NCBI GenBank assembly: GCA_944342125.1
Contig: CALVMF010000058.1
Span: forward strand, 1-6,813
From: an uncultured Bacilli bacterium
GTDB lineage: Bacteria > Bacillota_I > Bacilli_A > RFN20 > CAG-826
Direction of reading: 5' to 3'
Length of the DNA stretch: 6,813 nucleotides
Below are positions 1-5,334 of this stretch, piece by piece. The position numbers and the translations under genes were made by a program. Numbering within the stretch: position 1 is the stretch's first letter; each line of letters opens with the position of its first letter. Below the pieces are notes generated by a model. The model made no database searches, had not been told where the DNA came from, and saw only the letters and a list, made by a program, of their open reading frames with translations.

Positions 1-77
1 GAAATGAGAATCGAACTCACACAGGAATACCTATACGCCCCTCAAACGTACGCGTCTACCAGTTCCGCCATTCGCGC
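1..77 (-). tRNA. tRNA-Leu (anticodon GAG), 3' end cut off by the window edge
   Basis: Read on the minus strand, the gene starts GCGCGAA at 77-71 (5' acceptor strand). A D-arm with GGCGGAACTGGTAGACGC follows. The anticodon stem is TACGT/GCGTA with loop TTGAGGG, which puts anticodon GAG at 43-41. A variable arm with an AGG/CCT stem follows, the extra arm expected of a class II tRNA such as Leu. The T arm has stem GTGAG/CTCAT around TTCGATT. Only TTC (3-1) of the 3' acceptor strand lies inside the window, so the last four acceptor bases, the discriminator base and any CCA are missing. The anticodon reads CUC/CUU leucine codons. Confidence 0.95.
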
Positions 78-89
78 ATGCGTGTAATG

Positions 90-117
90 ATTATATCATA
101 ACCAAAAGCCAAGTAAA
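90..117 (-). promoter_or_regulatory. Promoter of the tRNA-Leu gene
   Basis: On the minus strand a perfect -10 box TATAAT lies at 95-90, preceded by TGA at 98-96 (extended -10). A -35-like TTTACT lies at 117-112, with a 16-bp spacer. Transcription would start near 83, leaving a leader of about 6 nt before the mature tRNA 5' end at 77, which suits a stable RNA gene. No other gene on this strand could use it. Confidence 0.7.
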
Positions 118-146
118 CAAAAATTTTACACATAATTTAGCACCAA

Positions 147-191
147 AAAGTGAAAACTTCGTTCTTTTTTAATCATAAAAAGATTCACTTT
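147..191. repeat. Bulged inverted repeat upstream of pduL
   Basis: AAAGTGAA at 147-154 is the exact reverse complement of TTCACTTT at 184-191. Inside it, TCTTTTT at 163-169 pairs exactly with AAAAAGA at 177-183 around a 7-nt loop. Together this gives 15 paired bases interrupted by one 8-nt bulge (155-162) on the left arm. The right outer arm covers the weak -35 region of the presumed pduL promoter, so it could be an operator. The predicted start of transcription lies downstream, so it is unlikely to act as an RNA leader of pduL. The A/T-rich inner arms could have arisen by chance. Confidence 0.4.
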
Positions 192-210
192 AATTAAAAA
201 ATGATAGAAT
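184..210 (+). promoter_or_regulatory. Probable promoter of pduL and the TSCPD gene
   Basis: A -10 hexamer TAGAAT at 205-210 is preceded by TGA at 202-204, forming an extended -10. The best -35 match, TTCACT at 184-189, has a short 15-bp spacer, so the extended -10 probably does most of the work. Transcription would start near 217 and leave a leader of only about 18 nt. That leader carries the ribosome binding site AAGGAG at 221-226, 8 nt before the start codon at 235. Confidence 0.55.
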
Positions 211-234
211 ATTAGGCGTTAAGGAGAGAAAACT

Positions 235-813
235 ATGGATAAGATTTTAATAGAAACTAGTGCAAGGCATGTTCACGTTACTAGAGAAACTTTAGATTTT
301 TTATTTGGAAAGGACTTTAATTTAACTCCAAAAAAGATGCTTTCACAACCTGGACAATACGCTTCTACTACTAAGCTTGAAATTATCGGTCCAAAGGGAA
401 GCATGATGGCTTCAATTTTAGGACCAGAAAGAAAGGAAAATCAAGTTGAAATTAGCGCAACTGAAGCTAGAACTTTAGGTATTAAAGCTCCAGTTAGAGA
501 AAGCGGAGACATTAAAGGAAGCGCTCCAATTACTATCAAAAACCCAGAAAATGGTAAAGAAATCGAACTCAAAGAAGGTTGCATTATAGCTAAAAGACAT
601 ATTCACATGACTCCAGAAGATGCAAAAATATATGGTGTAAATAATGGCGATATCGTTTGGGTTAAAGTTGATACAAATGGCAGAAGCATTGTTTTTGGCG
701 ATACTGTAATTAGAGTTTCACCAAATTATAAATTAGCTATGCACATCGACACCGACGAATGTAATGCTGGAAATTGCTTTGGCGAAGTTTATGGAGAAAT
801 TATTCATTTATAA
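235..813 (+). CDS. pduL: Phosphate propanoyltransferase / phosphotransacetylase, PduL family
   Basis: 192 aa. PduL enzymes exchange CoA and phosphate on short acyl groups (acyl-CoA + Pi to acyl phosphate + CoA) and are unrelated to the classical Pta. Two PduL domains are visible: the first opens with SARHVHV (H12, H14) and runs through GQYAS, ILGPER and QVEIS (E72); the second carries AKRHIHM (H122, H124) and the closing MHIDTDECNAG (H170). These His and Glu residues fit the family's two-metal zinc site. The protein begins almost directly at the first domain, without the N-terminal extension that directs some PduLs into microcompartments, and no shell protein gene is nearby. I infer a soluble enzyme making acetyl phosphate, which acetate kinase (not in this window) could turn into acetate and ATP. 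The ATG has AAGGAG 8 nt upstream. The TAA stop shares a base with the next start. Confidence 0.93.
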   Translation: MDKILIETSARHVHVTRETLDFLFGKDFNLTPKKMLSQPGQYASTTKLEIIGPKGSMMASILGPERKENQVEISATEARTLGIKAPVRESGDIKGSAPITIKNPENGKEIELKEGCIIAKRHIHMTPEDAKIYGVNNGDIVWVKVDTNGRSIVFGDTVIRVSPNYKLAMHIDTDECNAGNCFGEVYGEIIHL

Positions 814-1073
814 TGAAAGCCACTTATAAACATATTAACACTGGAACCTGTTCTAGAAGCGTAACTATCACTTACGATACTGATACCCACATAATCGAAC
901 ACGTCGAATTTGAACTTGGATGTTCAGGAAATACACAAGGCGTCGCTAAGTTATGTGTCGGGCGAAAACTAGAAGAAGTCAAAGATATTTTAAAAGGTAC
1001 GCTTTGTGGTAGAAGACCTACAAGTTGTCCTGATCAATTAGCTCAAGGAATTGAAGACATATTAAAAATGTGA
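813..1073 (+). CDS. Small TSCPD-domain protein (TIGR03905-like), function unknown
   Basis: 86 aa. The signature RRPTSCPDQLA at about residues 67-77 and the pattern TGTCSRSV...ELGCSGN...GTLCGRRPTSCPD match the small TSCPD family (TIGR03905-like), which resembles a cysteine-bearing C-terminal part of some ribonucleotide reductases. Five cysteines (C13, C36, C47, C65, C72) in so short a protein suggest metal binding or redox chemistry, but the family's activity is not established to my knowledge. A start at 774 would add 13 residues read from the pduL sequence in another frame (MLWRSLWRNYSFI), so I prefer ATG 813. This overlaps the pduL stop as TAATG; the nearest GGAG (793-796) is 16 nt away, so translation probably depends on reinitiation after pduL. 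The TGA stop lies inside the terminator stem. It is likely co-transcribed with pduL; a functional link to it is unproven. Confidence 0.85.
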   Translation: MKATYKHINTGTCSRSVTITYDTDTHIIEHVEFELGCSGNTQGVAKLCVGRKLEEVKDILKGTLCGRRPTSCPDQLAQGIEDILKM

Positions 1074-1094
1074 GCCGTTAAGCTCACATTTTTT
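1064..1094. terminator. Bidirectional intrinsic terminator between convergent operons
   Basis: AAAAATGTGAGC (1064-1075) pairs perfectly over 12 bp with GCTCACATTTTT (1082-1093) around the 6-nt loop CGTTAA. On the plus strand the stem ends in a T run (1089-1094), terminating pduL-TSCPD. On the minus strand the A run at 1064-1068 becomes the U tract, terminating the peptidase operon. The hairpin contains the TGA stop of the TSCPD gene (1071-1073) and touches the TAA stop of the peptidase gene (1095-1093), so neither gene has a real 3' UTR before it. Confidence 0.9.
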
Positions 1095-2790
1095 ATTTAT
1101 TGAATTCTTTTTCAAAAGTTTTAAGTACTTTTACTTGTGGTTGTATTACTTTTTTAACATTTCCATCGACAAATGGATTTCTTAAATGATCTTTTTCTAC
1201 AAGTGTTAAGAAAGGATATTTTCCACCCATTTTTAATAATTTAACATACTTTTTCCAAGCTTTTTCTCTATTTTTATCCATTTCACACTTAAATTGTAAG
1301 GCTAAAACTTGAGCTAATGTGTAATCAATATAATAGAATGGGGTCGAGAAGATATGATGTTGTCTTACCCACATACCGCCATTTGTTAAATAGTCAAAAT
1401 CGCCAAAATTCATCCATGGACGGTACACTTTTTCAAGTTCAGCCCATTTTGCACATCTTTCTTTATGTGTGGCTTCTGGATTTTCGTAAACAAAGTGTTG
1501 GAATTCATCAACTTCTGCTCCATAAGGAAGGAAAGAAATAGCTCCATCTAGATGTGCATAACGATATTTATCGGCTCCTTCTTTAAAGAACAAGTTCATC
1601 CAAGGCCAAGCAAAGAATTCCATGGACATTGAATCAATTTCACAGGCTTCTAAAGTTGGCATTCTATATGCTGGGACTAAGACATTTCTACATAAATATC
1701 CTTGGAATGCGTGTCCAACTTCGTGAGTTAAAGTATCAACATCACTACTTGTACCATTAGAATTAGCAAAGATAAATGGCGATTTATATTTTGGGATGAA
1801 AGTCATATAACCGCCACCAGCTTTACCTGCTCTTGCATCTAAATCCATTAAGTGATTCTCAACCATAAAGTCGAAAAATTCTCCGCTTTCATTGCTCATT
1901 TCATGATACATTTTACTAGCACAATCAACTAAGTAAGCTGTATCGCCAGCTGGTTTTGCATTTCCTTCTTCGAAAAATAAATTGTAGTCGACAAATACTG
2001 GTTTTTTAAGACCTAGTCTTTTCGCTTGAGCAATTCTAAATTTATGAACAACAGGGACGACATCTTTTTTGATTTGTTCGCGATAACTAGCGACCATATC
2101 AGCATTAAAATCAACTCTTCCTAAACGGAGATAGCCGAGTTCAACATAGTTTTTAAATCCTAGTTCATGAGCAATTTTTGTTCTTAATTTAACAAGTTTA
2201 TCGTAAATATCTCCGATTTTTGCGTCGTTTTCTTCTAAAAAGCGATAATATAGTCTAGCAGATTCAAGTCTAGTAACACGATTTTTATCGCTCATATATT
2301 TACCAAGTTGAGAAAGGTTTAAAGTTTCACCTTCGTATTCAATTTGAGCACTTGCAAGTAAAGCATCATATTCTGAAACTAGTTTGTTTTCTTCTTGTAA
2401 TAATGGAATAACCTTTTTATCAAAACATTTAAAGCTGTTTTCAATCATTTTGAAAAGCAAAGTTCCAAACTTCTTTTCTAAGTCAGCTTTAAATTTAGAA
2501 GCCATCATTGCTCTTTCAAAATTTTCAAAAATGCCACTAATAATTGGACTAATTTCATTGAGCTTATCATTAGCTTTTACGTATTCTTTATTAGTAGTAT
2601 CTAATGTAAAACGAATCGAAATAATTGTTGAATCAGATGTATATTCATCTTGAATCTTAAAATACTTTTTAACGATTTTAATGGCTTCTTTTGCATCTTG
2701 AGCATTAGTTAATCCTTCGATTAAAGCATTTACTTTGCTTTCGATCCTTTTTAGATTAGGAACTCTTGATTTCATTTCTTCAAATTTCAT
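1093..2790 (-). CDS. M3 family oligoendopeptidase (zinc metallopeptidase)
   Basis: 565 aa, a usual length for bacterial M3B oligoendopeptidases. These cut short peptides, generally in the cytoplasm, and do not act on folded proteins. The zinc motif HEVGH is at 356-360 (ligands H356 and H360, catalytic E357). The third ligand is most likely E384 in EACEIDSMSMEF. The stretch before it, FANSNGTSSDVDTLTHEVGH, and the C-terminal HHIFSTPFYYIDYTLAQ (H478/H479, Y486, Y487, Y490), which lines the active site in this family, are intact. The long helical N-terminal part matches the fold. The sequence resembles the M3 clade distinct from true PepF (TIGR02289-like), so I give no pepF symbol. No signal peptide is seen. 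The ATG has AAGGAG at 2802-2797, 6 nt upstream. It lies 12 bp after the LemA-like gene, with which it probably shares a transcript, and ends in the shared terminator. Confidence 0.93.
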   Translation of the reverse strand: MKFEEMKSRVPNLKRIESKVNALIEGLTNAQDAKEAIKIVKKYFKIQDEYTSDSTIISIRFTLDTTNKEYVKANDKLNEISPIISGIFENFERAMMASKFKADLEKKFGTLLFKMIENSFKCFDKKVIPLLQEENKLVSEYDALLASAQIEYEGETLNLSQLGKYMSDKNRVTRLESARLYYRFLEENDAKIGDIYDKLVKLRTKIAHELGFKNYVELGYLRLGRVDFNADMVASYREQIKKDVVPVVHKFRIAQAKRLGLKKPVFVDYNLFFEEGNAKPAGDTAYLVDCASKMYHEMSNESGEFFDFMVENHLMDLDARAGKAGGGYMTFIPKYKSPFIFANSNGTSSDVDTLTHEVGHAFQGYLCRNVLVPAYRMPTLEACEIDSMSMEFFAWPWMNLFFKEGADKYRYAHLDGAISFLPYGAEVDEFQHFVYENPEATHKERCAKWAELEKVYRPWMNFGDFDYLTNGGMWVRQHHIFSTPFYYIDYTLAQVLALQFKCEMDKNREKAWKKYVKLLKMGGKYPFLTLVEKDHLRNPFVDGNVKKVIQPQVKVLKTFEKEFNK

Positions 2791-2802
2791 TGATTTCTCC
2801 TT

Positions 2803-3360
2803 TTATTTAATTGTCTCAATAGTTTTTATAAATAGTATTTTCTTAATCCATTTAGTAGAAAATAAATTATACCAGTAATTATAGCCAACAACAGAGGTGT
2901 TGTATAATTGTACGGCTTGAAAATATTTATCATTTAACTCTGCAATAGTTAAAAAAATCTCGTCGACTTTGCTTTTATCAGCTTCTAAATTGTTGTTTAT
3001 GTATATTTTTTGAGCATTTTGAAGCATTTTTTCAGTAAACATGTAAAAATCTTCAAATTCTTTTGCATCTAATTTTTTATATAAATGTAAATCTTCGTCG
3101 TTAATATATTCACTTAAAGAGTCTTCTTTACTAAGATATTTTTCTAAAATAATACTGAGTTTATATAGCAAGTCATTTTTTTGAAAAATAAGTAAGTTAA
3201 TAAAGTCTTTTCTTCTTTTGATATCTTTTTTAAATTGTCTCATGAAAGCAAAAGATGTAATTATTATTGCTATATATAAGGCAAGAATAAGTCCAAGTAT
3301 TAAGAAAAAAATAATTAAAGCTGTTCTAGCTTCATTTGTAATTAAAGAAACCGCAAACAT
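2803..3360 (-). CDS. LemA-like single-pass membrane protein (tentative)
   Basis: 185 aa from ATG 3360. One strong membrane segment at about residues 13-39 (ALIIFFLILGLILALYIAI) is followed by a basic stretch (RQFKKDIKRRKDF) and a mostly helical, charged domain. By the positive-inside rule that domain would face the cytoplasm. The C-terminal YNTSVVGYN...F...WI (residues 153-172) recalls the LemA ending YNxxVxxYNxxIxxFPxxxxA, and KRRKDFINLL may match the LemA xRRxDLIPNL segment. The FP and IPNL consensus residues are not kept, so this is a divergent relative or only a look-alike. LemA proteins have no settled biochemical role. A GTG start at 3396 would add 12 residues but has no ribosome binding site. 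ATG 3360 has AAGGTGG at 3379-3373, though with a long 12-nt gap. The gene lies just upstream of the peptidase gene on the same strand. Confidence 0.6.
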   Translation of the reverse strand: MFAVSLITNEARTALIIFFLILGLILALYIAIIITSFAFMRQFKKDIKRRKDFINLLIFQKNDLLYKLSIILEKYLSKEDSLSEYINDEDLHLYKKLDAKEFEDFYMFTEKMLQNAQKIYINNNLEADKSKVDEIFLTIAELNDKYFQAVQLYNTSVVGYNYWYNLFSTKWIKKILFIKTIETIK

Positions 3361-3381
3361 ATCGATAAAATACCACCTTTT

Positions 3382-3410
3382 TTGACTAAAATCCACCTAT
3401 TTGTTAGAAT
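3382..3410 (+). promoter_or_regulatory. Promoter of the HAD-ispD-S1-pgi run
   Basis: TTGACT at 3382-3387 and TAGAAT at 3405-3410 are separated by exactly 17 bp, and TG at 3402-3403 makes an extended -10. The predicted start of transcription, near 3417, falls on the ribosome binding site GAGGT (3416-3420). The mRNA would then have a leader of only about 10 nt before ATG 3427. The -35 box overlaps the leader region of the divergent LemA-like gene. Confidence 0.7.
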
Positions 3411-3426
3411 TAATTGAGGTATACAT

Positions 3427-4260
3427 ATGGGAAAACCAATTATAGCATTAATGTACGATTTTGATAGAACACTTGCACTTCAAGACATGCAAAATTTTTC
3501 TTTTATTCCTAAACTTGGTTACACACCACAAGAATTTTGGGATAAAACTGAAGATTTTTGTAAGAAATACGACATGGACAAGATACTTGGTTACATGTAT
3601 ATGATGATACATTGTTCTAAAGAAAAAGGTATTACCCTTAATCGAAAATTTTTAAATGAATGTGGCAAGAATATTAAATTTTTTGATGGGGTAACTACTT
3701 GGTTTAATCGAATTAATGAATATGCAAACTCTAAAGGCTTAATTTGTGAGCACTATTTAATTACGAGTGGAAACAAAGAAATTGTTGAAGGTTGCCCAAT
3801 TTTTGATTATTTCAAACAAGTTTTCGGATGTGAATATCTTTATAGCGAGAGTGGCGAAGCTTTTTGGCCTAGAACAATCGTTAATTACACTCAAAAAACA
3901 CAATATATTTTTAGAATCTCTAAAGGCGTAATTAATACAAACGATGACCGAGAAATTAACGAAAAAACACCAAATCGAAGAATAATTTATCAAAATATGA
4001 TTTATATGGGAGATGGATTAACTGATGTCCCATGTATGATACTTGTTAAAGAAAACGGTGGCACTTCTATTGCGGTTTATCCTAAAGGTAGCCAAGAAAA
4101 GGTTGCTCATCTTTTCGAGGATGGGCGTGTAAATTATATTTGTAAAGCCGACTATAGTTCAAATAGCGAACTTGAAAAGGTTGTTAAACTCATTATTGAT
4201 GGAATATCAATTAGAGAAACTTTAGAGATGAAAAGAGAAAAAACGGAAAAATTATTATGA
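3427..4260 (+). CDS. HAD-superfamily phosphatase-like hydrolase
   Basis: 277 aa, cytoplasmic. The haloacid dehalogenase motifs appear in order. Motif I is YDFDRTL, with nucleophile D11, acid/base D13 and T15. Motif II is LITSGN (T113/S114). A lysine candidate for motif III is K157 in NYTQKTQYIFRI. Motif IV is MGDGLTDVP (D196, D200), which would bind magnesium. Between motifs I and II is a mainly helical insertion (about residues 20-85), the usual place for a substrate-selecting cap. The closing part FDGV..WFNRINEY, NYTQKTQYIFR and IYMGDGLTDVPCM resembles a conserved, uncharacterised HAD family common in Bacillota. The substrate cannot be told from sequence. Ribosome binding site GAGGT sits 6 nt before ATG 3427. 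The stop overlaps ispD (ATGA), so a link with isoprenoid or CDP-alcohol metabolism is possible but may only reflect genome compaction. Confidence 0.88.
   Translation: MGKPIIALMYDFDRTLALQDMQNFSFIPKLGYTPQEFWDKTEDFCKKYDMDKILGYMYMMIHCSKEKGITLNRKFLNECGKNIKFFDGVTTWFNRINEYANSKGLICEHYLITSGNKEIVEGCPIFDYFKQVFGCEYLYSESGEAFWPRTIVNYTQKTQYIFRISKGVINTNDDREINEKTPNRRIIYQNMIYMGDGLTDVPCMILVKENGGTSIAVYPKGSQEKVAHLFEDGRVNYICKADYSSNSELEKVVKLIIDGISIRETLEMKREKTEKLL
3439..3447 (-). promoter_or_regulatory. Candidate promoter of the LemA-like/peptidase operon
   Basis: On the minus strand TGCTATAAT (3447-3439) is a perfect extended -10. No good -35 is visible 17 bp upstream. It would start transcription near 3432 and leave a leader of about 70 nt before ATG 3360. 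It lies inside the first codons of the divergent HAD gene, so the two promoters would face each other across about 50 bp. In AT-rich DNA such a match can occur by chance. Confidence 0.35.
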
Positions 4261-4955
4261 TTTCAGTTTTTATTTTACTTGCTGGAAAATCATCTAGATT
4301 TGGAGGAGCAATTCCAAAGCAATTTCTAAAAATAAAAAATAAATATATTTTTGAATATTCATTAGAAACATTCGATTCAATTAAAAACGTCAATGAAATT
4401 AGCTTAGTTGTTGATGGTGAGCACTTTGCTTTTTTAACTAAGTTTATTTCTCAAAAGACTTATAATCATAATATCAATATCATTTTAGGTGGAAATACAA
4501 GACAAGAAAGCGTATATAATTCATTAAAAACACTGCAAAACTCAACTATTTCTTCAAAAATTGTATTATTTCATGATGCATGTCGCCCTTTAATTAGAAA
4601 GCGCGAAATCAATGAACTCATTGAATCTTTAAAAGATAATGATGCTGCTTCAATTGCAATTCCACTCATCGATTCTCTTTGTAAAGCAGAAAATTCTTAT
4701 ATAAAAGAGCCTATTAAAAGAGAAAATTTATATCAGCTTCAAACACCACAAGGCTTTAAATTTGATATAATCTATAAGGCTCATTTAGAGGCTGCTCAAA
4801 GTAAGGATTTTAGCTTTACAGATGACACTTCTATTTTAGCTTCAAAAGGTATCAAAATTAAATTGATCAAAGGTAGCGTATATAACTTCAAAATAACTAC
4901 CAAAGATGATTTGGTTTTGTTCGAAAATATTGTAGGAGATTTTGATTTTGATTAA
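4257..4955 (+). CDS. ispD: 2-C-methyl-D-erythritol 4-phosphate cytidylyltransferase
   Basis: 232 aa. IspD joins CTP and methylerythritol phosphate to form CDP-methylerythritol, the third step of the MEP route to isoprenoids, in the cytoplasm. Visible motifs: nucleotide loop LLAGKSSRFG followed by PKQF (K21), GGNTRQESV (78-86), FHDACRP (D107, R110), R155, QTPQGF (162-167), FTDDTS (188-192) and NFKIT (K212). Length is normal. The usual AAGxGxRMG glycine loop is changed to LAGKSSRFG, and the usual DT before the second half is DS (S140); both look tolerable. The main alternative is TarI, a ribitol-5-phosphate cytidylyltransferase of the same fold. QLQTPQ rather than the TarI-like GQTPQ, and the lack of a TarJ or teichoic acid gene nearby, favour IspD. 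ATG 4257 overlaps the HAD stop by 4 nt, and only a weak GGAA precedes it, suggesting coupled translation. No other MEP gene is in the window. Confidence 0.88.
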   Translation: MISVFILLAGKSSRFGGAIPKQFLKIKNKYIFEYSLETFDSIKNVNEISLVVDGEHFAFLTKFISQKTYNHNINIILGGNTRQESVYNSLKTLQNSTISSKIVLFHDACRPLIRKREINELIESLKDNDAASIAIPLIDSLCKAENSYIKEPIKRENLYQLQTPQGFKFDIIYKAHLEAAQSKDFSFTDDTSILASKGIKIKLIKGSVYNFKITTKDDLVLFENIVGDFDFD

Positions 4956-5334
4956 TAACCCATATAAAGAAGGCGATATTATTGAAGGCATCATTACAAG
5001 TATTAAAAAATATGGTGCTTTTTTGTCTTTTGAAAATGGTTATATCGGACTCCTCCATATAAGTGAAATTTCAACTAACTTTGTAAATAACATTTATAGT
5101 TATTTTGATGTAGGTGATAAAATCACAGTTACTGTTAAGCGCATTGATGAAAAAACTAAATTCTTAAACGTTTCAATTAAGGATTTACCAAGTGAGCTTA
5201 ACCCTTATCAAGATATATTACCTTCAAAAAAGATAACTAGTTATTTGCGAGAGATTGATTTTACAAAATTAAATAAATCACTAGCAAAAATGATTGCTGA
5301 TGAGTTAGAAAGGGAACGTAAAAATGAGTATTAA
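4948..5334 (+). CDS. S1-domain RNA-binding protein, GSP13/CvfD (YugI)-like
   Basis: 128 aa from the start chosen here. One S1 (OB-fold) domain spans about residues 5-80: GDIIEGIITSIKKYGAFLSF, then GYIGLLHISEIS, VGDKITVTVKRID and the closing FLNVSIK. These are the classic S1 strands and the RNA-binding face (YGAF, GLLHISE). A charged C-terminal tail with FTKLNKSLAKMIADELERE resembles the F..L...L..WI tail of the B. subtilis general stress protein 13 / pneumococcal CvfD family, which binds RNA and affects translation or stress responses. The start is unusual. There is no ATG near the beginning. TTG 4948 lies 9 nt after TAGGAG (4933-4938), while an earlier in-frame TTG at 4942 is only 3 nt from it, so 4948 is preferred. 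It overlaps ispD by 8 nt and pgi by 11 nt. Confidence 0.85.
   Translation: MINNPYKEGDIIEGIITSIKKYGAFLSFENGYIGLLHISEISTNFVNNIYSYFDVGDKITVTVKRIDEKTKFLNVSIKDLPSELNPYQDILPSKKITSYLREIDFTKLNKSLAKMIADELERERKNEY

Noticed and set aside
774..812. A longer start for the TSCPD protein, 13 codons inside pduL
   Set aside because: The extra residues are just the end of pduL read in another frame and do not look like this family; ATG 813 begins directly at the family N-terminus.
235..1073. Possible microcompartment locus because of PduL
   Set aside because: No shell protein, diol dehydratase or aldehyde dehydrogenase gene is present, and this PduL lacks an N-terminal targeting extension.
1317..1541. Plus-strand open frame opposite the peptidase gene
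   Set aside because: It lies wholly antisense to well-conserved M3 peptidase coding sequence, has no recognisable motif and is best explained as a shadow frame.
2384..2653. Plus-strand open frame with hydrophobic residues opposite the peptidase gene
   Set aside because: Antisense of a helical Lys/Glu-rich coding region often gives Phe/Leu/Ser-rich open frames; nothing supports its translation.
3361..3396. GTG start at 3396 for the LemA-like protein
   Set aside because: No ribosome binding site precedes it, while an AAGGTGG sequence lies inside this stretch ahead of ATG 3360.
3757..3993. Minus-strand open frame opposite the HAD gene
   Set aside because: It overlaps conserved HAD motifs on the other strand and shows no family features.
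282..4226. 15-base direct repeat TAGAGAAACTTTAGA at 282-296 and 4212-4226
   Set aside because: Both copies lie in coding frames spelling RETL-like peptides with common AT-rich codons; chance is the simplest explanation.
4211..4393. Minus-strand open frame across the HAD-ispD junction
   Set aside because: Short, antisense to two convincing genes and without recognisable features.
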